Position numbers and translations under genes: made by a program
In this document: one piece after another, positions 1 through 13,400 of the stretch
Position numbering within the stretch: position 1 is the first letter of the stretch
How the letters are laid out: the number at the start of each line of letters is the position of its first letter
NCBI GenBank assembly: GCA_018881555.1
Contig: JACAXG010000025.1
Coordinates: forward strand, 8,129,899 to 8,193,898
DNA: 64,000 bases
Source: Amblyornis subalaris
Taxonomy: Eukaryota > Chordata > Aves > Passeriformes > Ptilonorhynchidae
Direction of reading: 5' to 3'
The notes under the pieces: generated by a model
Told to the model about the DNA's origin: nothing
Seen by the model: only the letters and a program-made list of their open reading frames with translations
Databases searched by the model: none

Positions 1-2493
1 TGCCTAGTGATGGCCATAACAGATGCAAAAGCTTTGAATTTTTTTGTCCATTGTTTTCTTTATTTAGTTATTTCACATTAGAAAGACTCTGAGCGGCAAA
101 ACATCCCCCCAGTTTTGCCAAACTAATAAACCCAGTTTTTTGATTTTAACCCTTTTGGCAGCAGCAAACTACAACCTGTGCATGATACCCTGGAACACAT
201 CACATGATGCCCTATGAAAATCAGGAGCCATGAGTTGCAAAACCACTGTGGGAGTCTAATGCTATAGCTCAAACAACAGACAGATTGATTTTTAGAGTCA
301 CTGGAGATTGTAGGTGATGTGGTATAGGATGTGAAAAGACCAAATTATTTTAAAAATTTGGTTTAGCTGTCAACAACAATGTTTATTCAGTTCATTCTGA
401 AGAATATTTCACTATGCAGTGAATACAGAAAAGTTTTTTCCACCTTCTTTTTTATAAACTTCCATTTTAAGGTAATTTTCTCTAGAAGTATGCTTAGCTT
501 TTATATGCTCTGTCTTTATTGGTTTTGTAGNAACCAGAAACACAACAATGGAGAGGTAGGATATTCTCACAGTACTTATGGCTGAAACAAAAAAGCTCAG
601 TTGGATATTTCTNAAGAAAGCCTTTCTCTGACGACTGTCAGCTCAACAGAACTAGTTAAAGGTTTAGATGACTACCTTTGAGGTGTTTATCCCAGCATAA
701 CTGGACCACCAGGGCATGAGCAAGGTATCTGTCCTGCCACATCTTCCATGGGGACTTAACCCTCTTTAAACTGAGGCCTTCAAAGAGCACAACTGCTCAT
801 TAAAGGGACTCAGTATTTTTTGGGCCACCAACAGAGTGACATGTACCCTGGCTGCTGTGGGAAGTAAAAGCAAATATATTCCTACATCCTCTTTCCTGCC
901 CAACCTGTCCGAGCAAAGGCAGCAAGTGATGTTTTCCGGGCAGCTTTCCTCTTTGTCATTGTATGGTCACACCCTGAGCTGAAACTCTTATTTCAGGCTG
1001 CAGTCATATTAAGTGGATGAAACTACTTATATGATCAGGTGCCAGCTGGAAGGCCTGTAGAGTCTGGCCTCTCATCTGCTCTTAAACATCCCTATTAATG
1101 GAAATAATTCATTAGTTACTCATTAGATGCATAATCCCATGTAAACTAACTCAGTTATATGATTTAGAAACACGTAAACATTTCTGTTTGTGCGCGTGCT
1201 GTATTTGACATCNGATTCTCTGATTCTCTCTGAACTGNAATGAAGTAGCTGTTGGGNCTCTCCTCAGAGCTGCAATGACTTTTAATACAAGCGGCAGTGA
1301 CATGAATTTGATTGCTTCCACACTCCATTAAGCCTGATATGAACAAAGAGCAACAANGATGAAGAAAAGGCACCATTTGTCAAATGCCATCTTGGTTTGC
1401 AGATACTGCTGCTATTTTTCAGAAAGGTCACTGCAAACAAATAGGACAAAAAGCAAATTCCTGAATCCAGCATGATTTTCACTCAGCTGTCATCTCTTGG
1501 CCTACATTGTATATTTGTTGCAGTACCCTAGTTAACAGGCAAGGTGCTGGTGGAGTCATCACACTCCCGAACGTTCATGTTTCACACTGATTCTTAACAT
1601 CTCAGGAGTTNTTTTTTCCTCCTGGCTGACAATGCCATTCTCTGCCTTTGCACAACACATGCACAGAATGAACCTCTGTATACTCAGATACCCCTCTCAC
1701 TTTTCTCTGCCCACTCTCAACCACTCCGTTTACCACAGAAGGGATGGCAATAGCATAATTTGTTCATTCACAACTACAGTCAGTACCGTTCAATTCATCA
1801 CATTAACAAGAACAATGGTTCTATACAATGCTAGGATGTATAATGAACCAGCAGGTATTACATTTACCCTGTAAGTGGAACAAAGGCATGNTAACCCTTG
1901 TTGCCCTGGAATAACTAAAGGCTATGCTTAAGCCAATTTAAAACACTCTCACCTCAATGAANATTTCCATAGCAGCAAAGCAGAGAACATGAACCCATCA
2001 CTTCATTCACCTAGGNCCCTACTTTTCATATGCAAATACAAATTTTGTTTAAATTTTAGTTTTTACCCACCAGGACATTATATTCACTTAACTGAGGATA
2101 TACAGACTGTCACTGGACTTCATCAAACCACGCAGATTGCCAAGGGTTGCTGGAAGGTCTGGCTGAATATCCTGTTTTGCAGACACAAATAGCCCTGAGC
2201 AGAAATGAAAGGCTAGGGCAGGGTGGAAGGGGATGAATACAAGGACAAGTCTCTGGCTATGTGAAGCTGACTTCTTTGGCTAACAGTGTACACGCCACTG
2301 TTCTTAGATTTTCATTAAGAATACTAGCTCATCTCATGCATCTGTTTGAAAAGCAACTTTTTTTAATCAAAAGCTGCTGGAGACAGTGAAAAAAATCTAA
2401 TAAGATTACTCAAAGTTGACAAGGTCAAATGATTGTTTTCATTAAAATATTTGAGCTTCTTGGAAATGTTAGTTCAAGTCTGCTTCTGCTGCG

Positions 2494-2511
2494 TTTTTTT
2501 TTTTTTTTTTT
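2494..2511. repeat. Poly(T) run, T18
   Basis: An uninterrupted run of 18 T; the longest homopolymer I noticed. No retroelement body is recognised on either side. Confidence 0.95.
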
Positions 2512-3730
2512 AAAGACGGTTTGTCTTTCTTTTGGTATTTACATTGAGACAGACTGAAACTGAAAACCAGCCTGGAAGAAAAAGCATTAATATTTCCCCC
2601 TTAAATGAATCTGCCTTCTGGAAACAACATAAACATTACAAGGCTGGTATTTACATAACTTGGTAGGCAGGTTTGCCTCTTAGAGAGGTTGTTTTTGAGT
2701 GGGGGGACATAAAGTAAGAAAGGGAAAGACCCCTTACAGGCTTATAGCTGCTGGACATTTGGTTGTGCTCTTCCTTTCCCTGATNGTGTATTCTTGAGAG
2801 CAGATATGTTCAGAAGCCTCAGTCTTTCTTTTTTGCTTCCCTTTTTTGGAATTTTACTAAAAATAGGAATAGCCCTCCCCTGAAATGGCTCTCTGCACAA
2901 CTTGCTTTCATAAAGCATAAAGCAAAACTCTTAGGATCTGAAAAAAACATCAGTACTCAAGATAGTCTTTCCAACCAATCCATAATTCCTACAGTCTTCC
3001 CTGAAGGACATGCCTAAAATTACATACCTGTCTTCTGTAGTGATGGATTTCACCACCTGGTAAACAAGTACAGTTAATACCTACCTCCATTAACATAAAG
3101 AACAAGACACATCCCTGCTTCTGTCTGCTTGTGGAATAGCCTCATTTTAGCTCAGGAGAGAAGGGTTAATGACATACTCTAATATCACAGTCACATCGGA
3201 AACCATTTTGCCCTCATGAAAACATGTCAAGATTTCATCTTTTGAGAGGAATGAAATTGTTTTTTTCAGAGTTTTCAGAGTTAAAGAGAAACTGAAAAAA
3301 GAAGTCATGTCTGTAAATGTGTCAGACACCGTGGTAAGAAGAATATTTATGGAAAATTTATGGAAAGCCCAGATTCAAGNATCTNNTGCTTCTTCCCCAT
3401 CTCACTTGAACCCTTCAGACTTGTGGGATGTGACATCATGAGGTCTCTCTCCCACATGTAAATGAATCCCAGTGTAACCTCCTTCAGACGCATAGATATC
3501 AGGGTCTGAATCAAAAGTGACTGTTCTCTGTAAACCTTCACTACTTCCTGCTTTGCCAGAAAGCATGGAACAACTGAGAGCCAGAAGTACAGGAAAAATA
3601 AAACATTTGGCCTTGTGGTCAAGACAATGAATTATTCTGTTCTATCTTTGCTTCTCTCACAGACTTAGTTGATGGTACAAAAACTTATTACAGGTATTAG
3701 CACAGACAAGATGAAACAGGAGAAAAATGA

Positions 3731-3748
3731 TGGCTACAATTGTAGCCA
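3731..3748. repeat. Perfect 18-bp palindrome
   Basis: TGGCTACAATTGTAGCCA is fully self-complementary with no spacer. No known site is recognised. Confidence 0.9.
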
Positions 3749-6700
3749 AGATAACATCATTACTTACCAGTTTATTCCTACATTCATGAACCTATGCTAA
3801 TTGCTAGAGAGTCACAATGCACCAAACACCAGTAGCTTGAAAACTTCATCAAGGTCTGGAAGTTTAAACAGTTTCACTTCATTGCTTCTCAAAGAGCAAA
3901 TTTCTCATAATGTTTCCAAATAACTGTTTAGTATCTAAATACAGTAAAACAGAAAGCAACTCTGGCTTTCAATTTGATGACAAGCAGAAATTAGAAAACT
4001 AAATTCCATACAAGTCAGTTATTAGAGTTTGTGTGCTTCAAAACAGGTTTAAAAAGCTTTTGCTTTATTTTTCATTAAAAACAACTGTCATTTTGTTGCA
4101 ACATCCCATATTTAGTTTCTAAATCATGCAGAGATTGTCCTCTAATTGAAAAAAATACAGTCTCTGCCTTCTCAAAACAAAAACAAAACCCAGGAAACAC
4201 TCACTTTTGTATTCCAGTCACGAGAGAGCTAGCATATACCAGCACACTCAGAGCTTCAATAATGTGATATGGTACACTGAAAATAACTCAGTATTTGAAA
4301 ACAGCTCAGCTGGAGGAATAAACAATTCCCTAGCAGTTTAGAAGCACAGTTCTTGAGCAACTTCTACAATTACAGCAAATCTGACCAGCGTGGAAGAGAT
4401 CCAGTATCAAATAGAGCTCACAAACAGTCCGGGTCATGTAAATTCCACTAAGAGCCCTGGTGGGAGCAAGACAGCAAGGTTGCTTCCTTAAATATAGGTT
4501 TAATTTTCACATTTCTCATGTCCTCTGAGAACATCTACAATTAGATACTAAAAAGCTGTGCCCAAGCGTGTAGGAACAGTAATCTAAGGTAGGTTGCTAT
4601 CTTGCTACCCAGTCTGTTCCATAGGAAAACACTGCCAGGTCATCTGGACATTCAGGAGCTCCAAATGGTTTCAGTGGGAAAAGCCAGGTGTTATATGCTT
4701 TTGCACGTTAATTAAGCTAATGGATTTAGGTCACTGTTTTATAGAGCAGGAACTTAATGTTTCTATTACATGCCTCAGATGTGCAATTTATAGTCAACGA
4801 CTTAACTAGAAATTAATGAAGCATGGCACCTCTTTGGTTCGAGGCCACACTGCAAAAACTATTCATTTTTCTCTGCATGAGACAGTCAATAAACATTTCT
4901 GTCTTCTGTCAACATACAGATATGTAGGATGGGCTGTATGAAATACANATGGAAAATACTGCTCTGTGCCAGCATTAACTCAGAAAATGTCAGTACGGTG
5001 AGAGCTGTAAAGTAACTTGGTAGAGATACAAAATGCATGCCCAGCATTAGCGAAACAGTGCTGAACTGGGCACTCAGGGGAAGGCATTTGGACAACAAAT
5101 TAGTGTTTCTCCATTGCTCACTTTATATGTGCGGTAACTGAATTTTTTTTTCATCTGTGGAGGCAACCAAACTTCAGTCACCAGGTTAAATATTACACTG
5201 CCTTTTTAGCTCAGCCCAGCTTGGTTGTTGCGCCTTGTGGCACAGTTACTCACCCTTGGACCTGAAGAATGAAGACAGCACCTTTTGTAATGCAGAGTTT
5301 CAGAGAAATCCTATTTAGGTCTTAAAAATAGCTAATGGCAATTTGATTTACATGTACTAAAAGTGGAATTTTCAGCTTAGGAAAAGAGCTTAATTTTTCC
5401 TTGACAAGTTTGGTCAGAGGCTTCCCTGACAATGTAATTCATACTGTTCCAACACGCTAAGTACTTGCACCCTCTGTGCAGAAAATGTCTTGGATCTCGC
5501 AACAGCCAGGAGGAGAGCAGCAGGAGCCTTCTGGGAAATGAATGGGACTGAGGGAAGTGGCTTGGATAGCCTCACTGACCCTCAAAAGCATCTCAGACTA
5601 TCCCAGCGACCAAAGAGGTCAGCAGCAGTCACAGCTGCTCAGAGCTCTCGTTTCTGCAATTAAAAGAACATCTCTGACCTGAACAGTAACTTCCTTAGTA
5701 ATTGAGTTCTTCACTTAGAAAGTGGCGAGTTTTACACTTGGGACAAAACAGTCTGACATGAAATGAATATTTTGAAACATTTCATATTCATCTGTGCTGC
5801 GTTTCATATTATTTTCATAGAATGGAAATCAGAAAACTTGAAGTGTTTACTGATTTAGTTACACATTAACTAAACTGGATGCATTAAGTTTAATGTTTTA
5901 ATGACATTTTCTTAAAATGGTGCTTGCAGACTTGGATTCTCTGACAAGATTGTTTATTGAAGAGTAAGTAACAGAACTNCATGCTAATCACTAGTCCATT
6001 GACTCATAATTTTTCCACGGTAATTAATACTTAGAACTCTCCCTACTATGGACAAGAATATATTAACATGATAAAGGGTCCCGTCTAACATATTTATTTT
6101 CATGGCACACTGTTCCAGAGATGTCACTGCTCAGCCTTGCATTCAAGTACCAACAATGTTAAAAATTCAGATGNGGGAAGGTAACAGAAAAACCTTCCAG
6201 AAGATTTGATCTGGGGAGTGTCAGTGGTCACATTTTATTAATAACCATCAGCAAGAGAATACAGTTAACCAAAAATGTGTTTGACATTAAATCAAACTTT
6301 TTATATTTTAGCATATATAGAAGATTTATATCAGCAAGGTACCAAATACTGCTGAATAACTTGCAGGTGTGTAGAGAAAGTTCTTTTCTTTGATGTAACT
6401 TTGTTTTTAACGGAATAGAAGAATGCACATTTGTGCAATCAAACTCTGTGCTGGGTCATCCCTTCAATGTATGTGGTCTGGATATGAGAACAGTGGGTTT
6501 AAGAAGTGTTACTCAGATGAGGGAATCCAGGATATCCTGTTAGGTTTTCATACCAATGATTATGACAGGTGATAATTGCCATTTCTTAATATTTACTGGA
6601 AGTAGTGCTGTGAATTAGCCCTACAAAAACATTGGGCATTTCTTTCCAAACACTTTAATCCAATGCTTAGATTTATGAGGATTATTTTCTAAAGCATTAA

Positions 6701-9700
6701 AGCCATTTCTTTTCTCAGTAGCAATAATTGGGATACAGTTTCTTCCTACTATAGTAATGTTGCACAGCTCAGCCATGGTGAAGTTTAAAAAACAGCATCT
6801 AACTGCTATAATATGCCTTTTTCATCAGCAAATCTTGAAAAAAGCCTTTGGAAAAAAAAAATCCTTTTGGAAAAGCTCAGGCTTTATGTGAATTATTGTG
6901 ACGTCAGTTAAAAAAAAATCAATACTATCTTTGATATTGCAAACTAATTCTGAGACTGAGGATCAAGAAAGCTGGGTCCTAGATCTGCAAACAGATCTGC
7001 CTCATCCTGGGCTAATTCCTTCTATTTTGGTTCTCTGCTNAGGACACATTAAGGACAACAAAATATTTGCAAGTGTGGAGTAGTAATAGATTTTTTGAAA
7101 TGGAATATTTATTTGTAAACATTCAAATCTTTATTTACTCTTAAAAATCTCAACCAGCACTTTGATTTTTCCACAGTCTGTTGCGACAAAAACGTTTATT
7201 TAATAGGCACTGAAGATTTTGCAAGTGGCTTTGGTAATTGAAATAAGCAAGTCCCTTTAAGCTTAATTTGAAGTTAGTTCTAATTTCAAAGGGAACTGGG
7301 TGCCTAAATCCCTTTACAGCAGTTTCAAAGCTTTCTAGAGAAATGTTCAAGTGGTGAGAATTTTTGGCTTAGTGTTTCTGCTACAGGGCTATGTCAAGCT
7401 AGGAGACCCTTCCATTACCCACTGATTGTTCTGGCATAGCATGGACTATGCAGTATGATAAATAATGCAAGGTTCCAATTTTCCACTGCCTCTTTTAGAA
7501 GAAACATAACCCTTTATTATTCTAACTCAGTAACATTTGCATCCACTGAGCAAAGACACAAGTGACAAAGCCCAAGTCAGTGCAATCAGTGAAGAATCAA
7601 CCTGTTCCAGAGGTGCCCTTCCTCTCTTCTCCCTTACAATTATTTCACCCAGATTCAAAGGTGGATCTCTTGGTTATCCTCAGAAACGTTATTATTTATT
7701 CTNTTTATCATTAGAGGGTTGCATAATTATTACTAAATTCTGGTGACAGAATATTAATTCTAAGCTAAAGGAAATACATTGTAATTTTTGTAATTTGCCA
7801 GCATGGGAGCAATCTTTCTGCAGTAAACACTGCAAGCATCCATTCAGANATATTGTTAATCACTGAATGATACAAAGCTTCCTTCATAGATGTTCTTATT
7901 ATTATTCTACACTAGAGTTCATTATGTATTTCACATCAAAAGAAGTAATGCCCAAAATTCTACTTACTATCGGATTTCTGTAGCTTACAAAATCCAAGCT
8001 TCCAGTAATTAAATAACATGGTCAGAATGAGCAGTCAAATGACCTCGGTCAGCAACTATTCTCACAGCGAGACAAATTCTACAGATTAGCATACTGACAA
8101 CATTCATTCTTTTTCACAAAAAGAAATGTATTGATCTTTGCTTTCAGGGACCTAAAGTTAATTACTTTCCTGAAGGTTTCTATTAGGGCAAAAAACCAAG
8201 GATCACTTGTAATTTATCTGAAGAGAGAAAAGGTTGACATAGCTGCTAACCATGAAATTTGACTTGCACTTCCTTACAGAAAGTGGAAAATATGGATCTT
8301 TTCTCTGAAAAGTAAAGTACAGAGGGTACATAGTCTCTGTATCCCATAGAGTATATACTGCTGTGACTGAATTCACTACTCAAAATTCAGAAGTTATTCA
8401 GTGGCATTATTAGGAATTTTTGTTCTCTGTTTCTTCAATATCATTCCATACACTCTACTCGCCATTAGGACTGTTGGTGACTTGACGTGGCAACAAAGAC
8501 TAGAAGAGATCAGAGTAAAGATTTCTCTCCTTGTTAGATTGGGACATCTTATTTCACAATCATTCTCTATTAAACTTCTTCTCAAGAGAAATACAGTAAA
8601 GATACACAAATATCTGACTTGTTAAACCCATTGTCTTTCAGGGAAGGAAATTTACAGTCTCTACATCTGATAAGGATTTCAGTGTAAATTGAAACTGTGT
8701 AGTCCACTGGATCAGTTTTGTATATTTTGCCCCTGACAAACATACAAATAAAAAACTCATTTCAGCAGACAAATACTCACATTCCTCAGAGACTGAGATG
8801 TTAAAAACCACCTGTGAAATTTCAGCAGCCAAATCCTTTTAAAATTAAATATGTATTTTTCAAAGCTTTTCCAAAAACTCTTTCAAAGCGCATTTCCTAA
8901 CATTCTCTCTGGCTACCTTGATGTTTTCTGTGCAACAGGAAAGATGTTTTAAAGGTNTTTTGAAAAAAGAGCTTATGAGAAGTTCAAGAAATTGAAACAC
9001 TGATATAATATGCCATGTAAAAAAACATTCCCCATTATTTCAACCTTCTTCTNCCAAATATTTCTGCAGCCAGAGTTGGTAGCTTCTGTTTTGCTACCTA
9101 TGTCCAATTTCCACTAAAACCAAAAGCAAAACAAGCAGGATGTGGTCATATATCTCCATATTTAGACTTAGTTTCCAACTCACACTTTCTCCTGGGAAAG
9201 CTGCAATTGAAATTGATAACACCACTGGGAGGATCAGAGGAAATGTGTGTGTTTGTGTGCATAAGAAGACACTACTCAAAACACTGTCCTGTGGAGATTC
9301 ATATGGCTTTAAAATTTTCTTTTCTATGGATGTTCAAGAACAAATGATTGTTCTTAATCATCATTATTTCCAGCATTTGAAGCTCAGGTGGAAGGTGGAG
9401 CATGTCAGTGTGACCCTTCCCACACCCCGAAAGAGAGGCTGGAGAGAGAGTTATAATGCTCAGCCAGCAACTTAGAAACAGCTGTAGCCCAGGGCATAGT
9501 TTTATGTAAATCACAATTCCAGAAGCACAATTATTACCTGTGATCATCAATCAGTATAAAAATGCTCTGAGTCCTGCTGAAAGCAGCTGAAAATATTCTT
9601 GCTGGAAGACCAGATTGGAGTTTCTTTCTTTTTTATTTTTTGAGAGAGCTGGATAAAGTATTTCATGTTTCCATTAAACCATGTCTTTACATCTTTTTTA

Positions 9701-10389
9701 GGAACTCACATGNTAGACATCTTAGATAAACAATTTTTAAAGTCCAGTCTTGATTTAAGAGATATTTGTATCCCTTAATTTCATAAGTAGTACTGGTGTT
9801 AGGAATTCCTACACTGATGTTATTGTGCTGCTTCTACCGTTTATAGTTTCCTCTTAACCAAATGCATGTATGCAGAGTAGCAAACATGGGAATTTATAGC
9901 TAATTTATTATTTCAGAAAGCACTAAAAGCAAGTTAAGCATTTAGGCTTAAAACAAAGAATGCAAAATTCACAAAACCACTCTCCATGGTCATGCCAAAG
10001 AAGGACAGATTATGCTACAGGACATTTCAGTCAAGATGCCTTGCCTACCAATAGTAAAACTTTATATGGTCCAAACAGGACATAAGACAACTTCAAGCAA
10101 ACTACTCGAGTATTTCTGTGCTCTTTGAGAGGCAGCCAAAAATAAATCGGTGTCACAAGCTTATTGCACCATTACGAAAAACAGAGAATAGAGCGGGCGA
10201 GGTCTGAACTCACAGTTTGGGCTCTTATAATCCCCACATGGCAAAAACTCATTTCACATGACTTATGTGCAAGGGCTAAAGAAACAGCACAGGCTTCTGA
10301 TACTATGTCTGCAAACAGAAGAGAATGACCACAGAATCCCAAAGCACTCTTTTGTTTCCACTGAAAAGAAAGCAATCCAAATCACTTAC

Positions 10390-10470
10390 TCTCTGTTGGC
10401 AGCACTGGAGGAAGTGTGGTCTTAGGCTTCTTGGTCTTCTTCTCAGTAGGCTTTGAGGTCTTTGAGGCAT
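10390..10470 (-). CDS. MYLK: MYLK exon l: Lys/Pro/Thr-rich linker after the seventh Ig domain
   Basis: 81 nt, phase 1-1, acceptor gttttgattgcag|ATGCC and donor CAGAGA|gtaagt. It encodes (D)ASKTSKPTEKKTKKPKTTL, then PPVLPTE. It matches the basic linker of chicken MLCK (KKTKKPKTTLPPVL) and, more loosely, the human KSRRPKSSLPPVL segment. The next exon should start with two bases completing a Ser codon and continue toward the next Ig domain and FN3 domain. I could not find it in the remaining 10.4 kb. Confidence 0.94.
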
Positions 10471-13400
10471 CTGCAATCAAAACAAATAATAAAATACAAA
10501 TCCTATTTGAAAATCAATAATGAAAAAGCTGTCTAATAGAAGGTTTATTTTGGATCTTTCCGCAATGTTAGAGGAAATTGCTGTCCATTCGTTTTTTAAA
10601 AAAGATTTTCCACACAGATTTGCTGGTGAATGTCACATTCTGAAAGGAAGAGGCAGCAGAGAGGGAGAAACCCTCTACACAAAGCAGCTGCACTGAGAAC
10701 CTGAGAAAGCAGCTAGACAAGAGGTGCCATCTAAGCTGATAAGTATTTTAGCTGAATAGATCAAATACAATGTGCACAAAGCTGTGTTAGGCAGTGCACG
10801 GAAAAGGGAAACAAAGACATATCGAAACATCATTTCACCCCCAAAAATCTCTTGCCAGGTAATTCTTCTAGTCCATTGTCTATGTGATCTATTCAGATTA
10901 ACCCATTTTGAAGAGTAACGTTTCCTCCATATGTTTAAATCTTTCCAAGAAGATATTCTTAGCCAGTGGTTCATTCCTAAATAGAAACAGCAAAAGGGAC
11001 ACCACAGGACTGAAGTTTAATGGATTTTATTATTTTCACAGTTGCGCAGTTCATATCCAGAAACTGCTCATCACTGCAGGCTACACCAACAGCTAGGAGT
11101 CAATAAAGCTCCCTTCCATGTGTATCCCATATGACAGATAAATAAAAGGTGCAANTTCTTTTCAGTAAGGTTATTCCAGGCTGAGCATGATCACAGGGCT
11201 GGAGCGCCTCTCCTATGAAAACAGNCTGAGAGAGTTGGGGCTGTTCCACCTGAAGAAGAGAAGGCTCTGGTTAGACCTTAGAGCCCCTTCCAGTACCTAA
11301 AGGTGCTTCAAGAGAGCTGGGGAGGGACTTTTCACAAGGATCTGTTGTGACAGGATAAGAAGGAATGGCTTTAAGCTGAAGGAGGGAAAGTTTAGATCAG
11401 ATGTCAGGAAGAAATTCTTCACTGTGGGGGTGGTGAGACACTGGCACAGGTTGCCCAAAGAGGTTGTGGACTTCCCATCGTGGAGGTGTTCAAGACCAGG
11501 CTGGACAGGGCTTTGAGCAACTTCATCTAGGGGAAGGTGTCCCTGCCCATGGCAGGGGTGTTGGAACGAGATGATCTTTAAGGTCCCTCCCAACATAAAC
11601 CATTCTAAGTTTCTATGTCCTATAATGAAAGTCCTAACAAGTTGTGCTTGTTAGATTGTTTGATCCTGACATTTATCTTTGGAAGAAAGATCCCAAATCT
11701 GGATTATGATCTCAGCAATAGCTGTATCACTTTACAGCTCTCAAATATTCAGCTTTCNGAGGATTTGTGAGTGAGAGAGCTGTTAGCTACCAGAGAAAAA
11801 GATGACATAAATGTTATGGAAACAGCTATTTTAGTCACCTACTTCTAGGTGCCAGAGTGGGAAAATTCATCTAAGTTTCCTAAAAAGTTAACAGGGGAAG
11901 ACAGAATCTCCTAGTAAACAATTCAGAGCAGGAGGCTGTGTGAGAGTTCAGACACTCAAATTCTACAGATCTGACAACTGAAGTCAAACATTCCTCCAGT
12001 CCTATTTTGAGTCCATGGTGTCAAAAAGAATATAATGATTATGGTTACTTAGTCTAAAAATCAGCATCTGAGATCCTGACAGTAGACTGAAGAAGGGAGA
12101 AATCTGAACTGTTATTTTAGATCACAATTCTGATTTTAAAATAACAGTCTCTGCCAGTCTCAGACATCGGATATCAAATGGCGTCTTTCCTAAATAGCTG
12201 GAGTTTGCTATGGTCCCATTCCTCAAAAACCTCTTCTCAGTAGCATGCCAGTGGAGAATGAAAAAGGCAGATGAGGCAGCCAGTATCGAGGTAAGGAATG
12301 TGGTCATTTTGGTGCCCAACATGATGTGAGCAGTGAGCTCCTAATGCTGTGGGTGCCACAACAGAGAGCCAGACAGCTGATGTAATGTCATTCACACCAT
12401 CAGGCAGCGACCTCCCATGATCAAGACTTCGCAGGTCAAAGTCTACCTGCAGCCTCCTAGAGCATGCATTGTTCAGCAGGAAAATTGAAGTGGGATATAT
12501 GCTAAGGGAAGCTTCAGGAAGAAAAGCAACTACTTGAAGGAGATCAGAAGACAAAGGAAAAACACATAAGTGACCGTAATTTTATGTGTAATTAATTCCT
12601 TTTCCAGTTACATGAAGACTGACCTTCAGTGAGGAGTTACAGGGTCATATTTCTACCTTGTATCATGCAACATTAGGAAAAAATAACAGTTTTCTTTTCT
12701 AGACCTCCTGTCCCAAATACCACATCTGCAACACACTTGTGAAAGTTTAGTACCCAAGTTCTATGTTATTAGGCTTGTTGTCTAGTTTTNTGTTTGTTTT
12801 AGTCACAATGGAAAGTCTCAGAGTATTCAAGAATAAGCTCACCAGGTGAGTTGATGGAAGGTGAGTTGATAAGAAGCACATTTGGTTACTTAAAGCCCCT
12901 TAGATGACTTAAAATCCATGGCAGTTTTATNAGCCTGTGTCTCACTCAACCTCACCTCAGCCTTGCCCAAGGCTAAGGCTATTTGGCAAGAGTACAGTGT
13001 CATCAGCATGATCGAGGCTGAAAACAAGTACCTCAGTCAGTAAATTATCCATGTTCTCAGACTGTGGCATAGGAGGGTGGTTGAGCTGCTGATTTGTTTA
13101 TTTTTGCTCACTTCTGTTAGAAAACCAAATGACTAAACATCTGTGAATGCAAAGAATTGGGAAGTTCTAAAGTGAGAAATGTGCCACACATAGTCCTGAG
13201 GCAGACTGACACCCTGGCTCACACATGGAATTCTTAAGTGCTCTCAAAGGATGCACACAGCTCAGAAACAAATTTTACAAGTTCAGCTTAGTGCTCGAAA
13301 AATCTTGTAGAAATACAGTGGGCAGCAGGAGACCATAGGTTATTCCATAAAACAACAAGAGCCCTTGGTTCTGTACTGTCTCTCTGCTCATGCTNCTTTA

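Larger units (their letters stand above)
1..10389 (-). other. MYLK: MYLK intron downstream of exon l (partial, at least 10.4 kb)
   Basis: After the donor of exon l I find no segment that encodes the expected continuation (Lys/Pro linker, then Ig and FN3 domains). The region is AT-rich with a T18 run (2494-2511) and an 18-bp palindrome (3731-3748). The next MYLK exon is therefore inferred to lie outside the window. A very short exon could have been missed. Confidence 0.7.

Noticed and set aside
9140..9475. 111-codon open frame, plus strand
   Set aside because: No recognisable family or motif. An opposite-strand open frame overlaps it, which is typical of chance.
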